Shown here piece by piece: positions 56,961 through 64,000 of a stretch of 64,000 nucleotides of DNA. Each line of letters begins with the position of its first letter. Position 1 is the first letter of the stretch. The stretch is from NCBI RefSeq assembly GCF_001687105.1, contig NZ_CP014595.1, positions 992,001-1,056,000 of the forward strand, read 5' to 3'. The position numbers and the translations under genes were made by a program. This DNA comes from Salipiger sp. CCB-MM3 (lineage in GTDB: Bacteria; Pseudomonadota; Alphaproteobacteria; Rhodobacterales; Rhodobacteraceae). The notes under the pieces were generated by a model that was not told the origin of the DNA, made no database searches, and saw only the letters and a program-made list of their open reading frames with translations.

Positions 56961-57251
56961 ATGCGTAAAGGACCCGTTATTGCCGCCGTTGCCGTGGCCG
57001 CTGTCGTTGTCGGCTTTGGTGCCTATATGATCGACTTTGACGTCACCGACGAAGGCGCCCTGCCCGACGTGGATGTGGCCGTCGAAGGCGGTGAAATGCC
57101 CGAGGTTGAGGCCGATGTGGGCAGCATCGATGTTGGTACCCAGGAAGAGACCGTTGAGGTGCCGGACGTCGATGTAGAGGTGGACACCAAGGAAGCTGAG
57201 GTGACCCTGCCGGATATCGACGTGAACCCGCCGGAAGACGACAACGGCTAA
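56961..57251 (+). CDS. Acidic single-span protein with PDVDV repeats
   Basis: 96 residues. One membrane helix near residues 6-24 (VIAAVAVAAVVVGFGAYMI) is followed by a highly acidic domain in which Asp/Glu and Val alternate: GALPDVDVAVEGGEMPEVEA, VEVPDVDVEVDTKEAEVTLP, then PDIDV. The protein has no basic residues after the helix except two Lys. Nothing I know matches. GGAAGGGAAGAG lies before the ATG. A terminator follows. Confidence 0.7.
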   Translation: MRKGPVIAAVAVAAVVVGFGAYMIDFDVTDEGALPDVDVAVEGGEMPEVEADVGSIDVGTQEETVEVPDVDVEVDTKEAEVTLPDIDVNPPEDDNG

Positions 57252-57285
57252 GCTCACACGGGCTTACCCCCCCTGCCCCCAAAGT

Positions 57286-57320
57286 AAGCCCCTTCCAGCA
57301 CCGGCCGGAGGGGGCTTTTT
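57286..57320 (+). terminator. Intrinsic terminator of the acidic protein gene
   Basis: An 11-bp stem with one G-U (aagccccttcc / ggagggggctt), a 10-nt loop, then TTTT. Confidence 0.85.
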
Positions 57321-57349
57321 CATGCGGCGCTGAAGCGCACCCTCGAAGC

Positions 57350-59548
<2,199 letters not shown>

Positions 59549-59778
59549 GAACGGACCTCCGGGCGCCCGCAAAACGTGTCGCGCGGCGCGGCGGTTTCAA
59601 GGGGTGCCGGACCGGGCGGCGGGGACTCGGGCCTGCGGGCAAGGCATTTTCACGGAATGTTCCCTTTCTGCAGGCAAGACGCAAGGGGTCGAGAAGATTT
59701 GACGCAGTGCCGCGCCGCGATCTCTTGCCCTGGCAGCATAAATTCCCGATAACGCCAAAGAACGTCAGGAGGGATTTC

Positions 59779-60090
59779 ATGCGCGCACGGATTTTCCAGC
59801 CGGCCAAGACGGCCATGTCGTCGGGCCAGGCAAAGACCAAAGACTGGTATCTCGAGTTCTTTCCCGCCTCGCCGCGCGAGGTCGATCCGCTGATGGGCTG
59901 GACCTCCTCTTCCGACACCCAAAGCCAAGTGCGCCTGAAGTTCGACAGCAAGGAAGCCGCGCTTGCCTATGCCGCCGAACACGGCATCGACGCGCAGGTG
60001 AACGAGCCCAACAAGCGCAAGCCCAACGTCCGCGCCCGCGGCTACGCCGAGAATTTCGCCGTCGATCGCCGCGCGGTCTGGACGCACTGA
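59779..60090 (+). CDS. ETC complex I subunit (NDUFS4/NDUFA4-type conserved protein)
   Basis: 103 residues from the ATG at 59779, with AGGAGG upstream. [40 protein letters not shown] and [20 protein letters not shown] are the conserved pieces of the NDUFS4 family, an accessory subunit of complex I shared with mitochondria. It is alone, with a terminator after it. Confidence 0.92.
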   Translation: MRARIFQPAKTAMSSGQAKTKDWYLEFFPASPREVDPLMGWTSSSDTQSQVRLKFDSKEAALAYAAEHGIDAQVNEPNKRKPNVRARGYAENFAVDRRAVWTH

Positions 60091-60165
60091 TCTTGTAAAT
60101 CGGGGCAAAGTTGTCTCGAAATCGGATCAAAGATCCCGCGAAGCCAAGCTTTGATCAAGATATAG

Positions 60166-60186
60166 GGCGCCCAACGGGCGCCTTTT
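60166..60186 (+). terminator. Intrinsic terminator after the complex I subunit gene
   Basis: A 7-bp perfect stem (ggcgccc / gggcgcc) with an AAC loop, followed by TTTT. A further weak inverted repeat (ggatcaaaga / gctttgatca) lies just before it. Confidence 0.82.
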
Positions 60187-60245
60187 ACTACATGTTGCCT
60201 TTGGCGTTCACTTACGTCTGAAACCGTAAGCCGCCACAATACCAC

Positions 60246-61112
60246 TCATTCCTCGAGTGCTGATGTAGGCTCTTCTGTAGTATCTTCATTGCCTTCTGAC
60301 GCGCCTGCCGCAACGGAAGGGCTACTCTGCGAATTCTGATACGTTCTCCACCCGAATGAAACTGGGGTCCAAAGTACGACGGCAATACCCACGACACTCG
60401 CGACGAGCCCTACTGCCTTTGCGGTCCTGCTTTCGAAGACCCTGTCCAAGAAGATACCAAAACCGCGTGACGCTGTTTTCAGTTTTCCAGATGCGGCTTT
60501 GCGAATAACTTGATGAAAGAACCCGAGCTTACACAGTGTGGAATTGTGCATTCGGATGAACTCGTTGTTTTGAAAAGCTTGGAGCTCCTCCGCCCCGGAG
60601 AGAAAATGACGATGAATGCCACCGTTCAACTCCATCAAGCTGGTCATTTTGGGGTGCTTTGCGTAACCGGGTCCATATTTCCGGGACAGCATATCATTCA
60701 AGTTTATCCGGCGCTCAACCGGTATGACAGGTGCATCCGCTCCACCAAGGACGCGATATCTATGCTCCAGATGCTCAAAACCATAGGTCAAATTACGCAT
60801 ATTCCAATGCACCCAAAATTTGTCACGCCTGTCTCGAACAAAGCTGTAAAAGTCCCGAAGAAGCTTCAATTCAATTTCATCGAAGTTCTCCTGAACATTC
60901 TCCCTTTGAATACCCAGCTCCTCAGCGATAGCATGCGTGGAGAAACTGACAGTTTGCTCAGTAGCGAAATGGGTAACGCCGATTGAGGTAATGCGAGGGG
61001 ATAGGCCTTCATTGTCATCATTCAGACTTTGACATGAATAGTGTACAATATAGAAATTTTCAGGTGACTTCTTCACTTGCGCGAAGAATTTGGAGCTGCG
61101 GGAGAAATCCAT
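60246..61112 (-). CDS. Membrane-anchored protein of unknown function next to restriction genes
   Basis: 288 residues from the ATG at 61112 (AAGGA upstream). The N-terminal about 200 residues are soluble (FYIVHYSCQSLND, WVHWNMRNLTYGFEHLEHRY, NLNDMLSRKYGPGYAKHP, HRHFLSGAEELQAFQNNEFI). One membrane helix near residue 235-255 (VGLVASVVGIAVVLWTPVSF) and an acidic C-terminus follow. The order of motifs vaguely recalls a DEDD exonuclease fold (motif II NxxxxxF, motif III HR...), but the first acidic motif is missing. Its DNA is AT-rich. I have seen similar hypothetical proteins but know no function. Confidence 0.7.
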   Translation of the reverse strand: MDFSRSSKFFAQVKKSPENFYIVHYSCQSLNDDNEGLSPRITSIGVTHFATEQTVSFSTHAIAEELGIQRENVQENFDEIELKLLRDFYSFVRDRRDKFWVHWNMRNLTYGFEHLEHRYRVLGGADAPVIPVERRINLNDMLSRKYGPGYAKHPKMTSLMELNGGIHRHFLSGAEELQAFQNNEFIRMHNSTLCKLGFFHQVIRKAASGKLKTASRGFGIFLDRVFESRTAKAVGLVASVVGIAVVLWTPVSFGWRTYQNSQSSPSVAAGASEGNEDTTEEPTSALEE

Positions 61113-61224
61113 GCCGTTCCTTGCGATACTACTTCAAGCTGCCGACGTGACGCGCCGACACATTCACATTCGAGCCATGCTCTTTGGGAACATGCTTTCC
61201 CTCAAAATACATGCCTCATGAAAA

Positions 61225-61977
61225 TTACAAACCCTCAACCTGAATTCCATTCTCGGCGAGCCAAGTTTTCCTCCAGCGCCAGTCCGGCAGATGTTGCTCC
61301 ACCTTGATCCAGAAGCTGGCTGAATGATCCCGATGGTGAGCATGTGCCAATTCATGTACCACAACGTACTGGGCAATCCGAGGAGGCAGGAGGATAGCTT
61401 TCCAGTGGAACGAAACGCGGCCATCGGAACCGAAAGAGCCCCACCTGAAGCCAAGATCCTGAACTTTAACCTCTTGCACAGTCACACCCATACGATTGGA
61501 GAACTCGGCGACTTGCTTTTCGAACCATTGCTGAGCTCTCTGCGTATACCATGAGACGAAGATATCACGCCCCCGGTGGATAGAGTGGCGCCTCAGGCAG
61601 AACCTGCCGTTCTTAAGGCTGAGATCTACCAGCTGGCTTTCCACAAGGCGCAGTCGGTGGCTCCGGCCAAGGTACAAAAAGCCTTCACCCTCGACGAACT
61701 CCTTCATCGGAGCTCGCTGTTGCAGCCTGGCTTTCTCTTCCACCTTGGTATGGATCCAGACCAACTTCTCTTCGACGAAGCTCACCAGCTGTTCAGCCGC
61801 AACGGCTGACGGCGCCACGATCGAAAGGTCTCCGGAGCGTTCCACGGTAATCTGCATGGTTTTACGGCGATCACTGCGATGGACGTCGAAGGCAAGACCA
61901 TCAATCTCCAGTCGATGCTCGCTCACTCGAGCGGGCTTTCCGCCGGTGCGGATTGGTGTCATGGGAAGCTTGGACAT
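61225..61977 (-). CDS. YgjP-like (DUF45) metal-dependent hydrolase
   Basis: 250 residues. The zinc motif VVVHELAHAHHRDHSASFW is the DUF45/WLM pattern; LDVSGDLSIVAPS-like N-terminal part, KVQDLGFRWGSFGSDGRVSF and HLPDWRWRKTWLAENG follow the family. Such genes are frequent next to type I restriction genes. Its ATG overlaps the hsdR stop (ATGA), so the two are coupled. Confidence 0.9.
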   Translation of the reverse strand: MSKLPMTPIRTGGKPARVSEHRLEIDGLAFDVHRSDRRKTMQITVERSGDLSIVAPSAVAAEQLVSFVEEKLVWIHTKVEEKARLQQRAPMKEFVEGEGFLYLGRSHRLRLVESQLVDLSLKNGRFCLRRHSIHRGRDIFVSWYTQRAQQWFEKQVAEFSNRMGVTVQEVKVQDLGFRWGSFGSDGRVSFHWKAILLPPRIAQYVVVHELAHAHHRDHSASFWIKVEQHLPDWRWRKTWLAENGIQVEGL

Positions 61978-64000
61978 CAGGCCGCCCGCAGCTTGTCATC
62001 ATTGGCTTTCGCCTGCTGCATCAGCTGATCAGCCAAGGCTTCCGCCTCATCAACGCCAAACCCTTGGATCTGCGCGTCGAAAATGACCTCAAAAATCTCT
62101 GATCTGAGATTTTCCTGATCCGCCATCTTGAAGCTGCTCCACAATGAGCGGTTCGCGCTGATTTCCTCGATAATTCGGTCCACCACAATCCGTGTCACTT
62201 CGTGCAATGCGCGAAGCTGATCGGCTGAGGTAGTTTGGTCTGCAGAGCTCGCCGCCAGGACCGTGCGGAGGAAAGGCAGATAAACCTCAGGGATCTCCGG
62301 GGTGGTTTCGTCAGGGTCGGTGGCTCCGCCTCGAAGCTCGTCGATGATAGCCTGCAACTGCTCGATGATCTGGTCCCACTGCTCGCCAAAGCCTTTCAGA
62401 ATGTCGTTCAGTCGCTCCGACATCTTCCTGAAGCGAACTGGATCGGTTTCGAGGTTTTTGCGTATATGAGAACGGATCGCGTGTTCCATCTCTGATGCCT
62501 TCGCTCGGCCGCCTGCGGCATGCTCAACTTGATTTTCGAACTCTGCATCGGTCAATTGCACCGGCGGAATCTTCGGATCAATGCCGAGGGAAATGACGTG
62601 ATCGTCGATCAGCTTCCGCACCTTGGCACCGACATCCGCCCCGATGACTGGCATGTCGCGATACCGATTGCGGGCCCGTGCCTGCAGATATGCAAGTCTC
62701 TTGGCGTCATGCACGAAGGGCAAGCCCTCAGGGCGTGGAAGGATGATCTCGAGCGACTTCAGGAAATCCTTTAGCTTGACGGTAAACTCCGCTCTGGCCT
62801 TCTCTGTGGAGAGCACCTGCAGACAGTCCTCGTCATTCGATAGATCATCAAGGCCGGCGCGCCGGAAAATGTCCACGACCCGAATATGCCGATCCTGAAG
62901 CACAGGGATCTGATCATTCAGACTGACCAAGGCCCCATCGATATCTTCATCGGAATAGGCTTTCAGAGCGGCTTTCAGGTGATGGGCGACGCCGAAATAA
63001 TCGACTACGATGCCGCAGGTCTTCCCGAAACCCGTCCTGTTCACACGCGCGATTGCCTGGAGAAGCTCGGCTTCCCGGATGGAACGATCAAGGTACATAA
63101 CCCCTTCGATCGGGGCATCGAACCCTGTCAGGAGCATCGACTTGACGATCAGGAAGGCCAGAGGGTCCGATTTCGTGGCGTCCTTATGGAACAAGGGCTT
63201 CTTGAAGCGCTTGATCCGGGTCTCCTGTGCAGCCCCCTCCGTCCAGTGCTTCCATGTGGCATCATCATTGTTGCCCCCCGACATGATCGCCGCAAACTCG
63301 ATCTTTCCCAAGGTGTCGCGATACCGCCAAGCCTGCACCAACGCCTGGAGCGCGGCAGGCTTGGTGCAGAGCACCTCGTCATCCATCGCCTTGTCGTGGT
63401 CGGAGAGCGCGGCTGCCTCTGCCATCAACTCGTCGCGGGCAACAAGGAACGCAGCCTGATACCGGATCACCGCCGTGCGGCTGTAGGCCACCACCTGCGC
63501 CTTGTATCCGTTCGGCAAAAGGTTGGTCACGTAATGCCGCAGCATGTCGCGGGCCTTTTCCGCGATCAGGGCGGGGGCTTCGAGGATGTTGCCCTTGGTG
63601 GCGTATTTCTTGCGGATCGCTTCAAGTTCTTCATCCGTACGGCCACGGAACATATCCTCGAACAGACCGTCCAGCGTAGCGCCGTCCTTCACCGCGCCCT
63701 CGGCCGTCCGGCCTTCGTAGAGAACTGGCACCGTTGCACCATCGGCCTCGGCTTCCTTGATCGTGTATTTGTCGATGAAGTCACCGAAGATCTGGGTGGT
63801 ACGCTTCTTCTCGCCCATGATGATCGGCGTGCCAGTGAAGCCGATACGGGCGCAGTTTGGCAGAGCGGCCAACAGGTTCGCGTGCAGATCGCCCGCCTGC
63901 GTCCGGTGCGCCTCGTCCACCACGACGACGATCGTCTCGTCCTCGTTCAGCACCTCGAAGGCCGGCCCCTTGGTGACCTCGGCCACGTCTTCGTCGGTCC
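61977..64000 (-). CDS. hsdR: Type I restriction enzyme subunit R, 5' end beyond the window
   Basis: The last 673 residues of HsdR; the frame is open to the right edge. Visible are the helicase motifs VVVVDEAHRTQAGDLHANLL (motif II), ARIGFTGTPIIMGEKKRTTQ (motif III), KSMLLTGFDAPIEGVMYLDR and LQAIARVNRTGFGKTCGIVV (motif VI), then the helical C-terminal part. The nuclease and first helicase motifs are outside. HsdR translocates and cleaves unmethylated DNA with HsdM and HsdS, which should lie further right. Confidence 0.95.
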   Translation of the reverse strand, partial: TDEDVAEVTKGPAFEVLNEDETIVVVVDEAHRTQAGDLHANLLAALPNCARIGFTGTPIIMGEKKRTTQIFGDFIDKYTIKEAEADGATVPVLYEGRTAEGAVKDGATLDGLFEDMFRGRTDEELEAIRKKYATKGNILEAPALIAEKARDMLRHYVTNLLPNGYKAQVVAYSRTAVIRYQAAFLVARDELMAEAAALSDHDKAMDDEVLCTKPAALQALVQAWRYRDTLGKIEFAAIMSGGNNDDATWKHWTEGAAQETRIKRFKKPLFHKDATKSDPLAFLIVKSMLLTGFDAPIEGVMYLDRSIREAELLQAIARVNRTGFGKTCGIVVDYFGVAHHLKAALKAYSDEDIDGALVSLNDQIPVLQDRHIRVVDIFRRAGLDDLSNDEDCLQVLSTEKARAEFTVKLKDFLKSLEIILPRPEGLPFVHDAKRLAYLQARARNRYRDMPVIGADVGAKVRKLIDDHVISLGIDPKIPPVQLTDAEFENQVEHAAGGRAKASEMEHAIRSHIRKNLETDPVRFRKMSERLNDILKGFGEQWDQIIEQLQAIIDELRGGATDPDETTPEIPEVYLPFLRTVLAASSADQTTSADQLRALHEVTRIVVDRIIEEISANRSLWSSFKMADQENLRSEIFEVIFDAQIQGFGVDEAEALADQLMQQAKANDDKLRAA

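Noticed and set aside
60091..60245. Attachment site at the edge of the restriction region
   Set aside because: No tRNA end, integrase or clear direct repeat is visible; only a weak inverted repeat, so I do not call an att site.
60510..60986. A 158-codon frame on the plus strand inside the membrane-protein gene
   Set aside because: The minus-strand gene has a ribosome site, a coherent helix and motif order; the plus-strand frame has neither.

Overview
The window is a high-GC chromosomal segment from an alphaproteobacterium of the order Rhodobacterales, most likely a marine Roseobacter-group member. The evidence is the gene order miaB / phoH-ybeY-corC-lnt-metK, an irr gene divergent from fabA-fabB-fabI, a SAM/SAH-type riboswitch in front of metK (a class known almost only from Rhodobacterales), a choline-O-sulfate locus, a bifunctional putA with a divergent Lrp-type regulator, and the palindromic intergenic elements common in this order. 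I cannot assign a genus.

Layout. 1-11 kb is mostly minus strand: a truncated cardiolipin synthase, exonuclease III, an EamA-type transporter, then metK with its riboswitch, lnt, corC, ybeY and phoH. An OmpA-family protein and a small lipoprotein with a shared N-terminal domain sit between phoH and miaB. 11-16 kb holds a flavin reductase, irr, and the unsaturated fatty acid genes fabA-fabB-fabI. 16-28 kb carries a CoA-transferase, a cysteine hydrolase, an HlyD-like pair, tRNA-Leu(UAA), a MliC-META lipoprotein-like protein, putR/putA, a rhomboid protease and an inositol monophosphatase. 28-33 kb is an osmolyte locus (BCCT carrier, choline-sulfatase, divergent LysR regulator). 33-38 kb has an aminotransferase, small regulators, sdhE, htpX, a DUF1194 protein and a glyoxalase.

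38-41 kb holds a Slam-like outer-membrane barrel next to a large surface-type lipoprotein, which reads as a type XI secretion pair. 41-49 kb has thyA-folA, a lower-GC lipoprotein, an orphan BrnA-like protein, an outer-membrane beta-barrel protein, parE, a truncated anti-sigma-like protein, and a DUF1194 gene beside a zinc-metalloprotease-like lipoprotein. 49-60 kb has csbD, a cytochrome c, a haloperoxidase-fold protein that appears to have lost its active site, tRNA-Arg(UCU), a lipoprotein phospholipase D, an AI-2E-type permease, an HdeD-like protein, small envelope proteins and uvrB. From about 60.2 kb to the end, base composition drops and a type I restriction-modification region begins: a membrane-anchored protein of unknown function, a YgjP-like metallohydrolase, and the 3' part of hsdR, which runs off the window.

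Most of the window is housekeeping. The least explained parts are the Slam/lipoprotein pair, the degenerate haloperoxidase, the duplicated domain between the OmpA protein and its neighbour, and the membrane protein next to the restriction genes. All calls come from reading the sequence; no database search was run.
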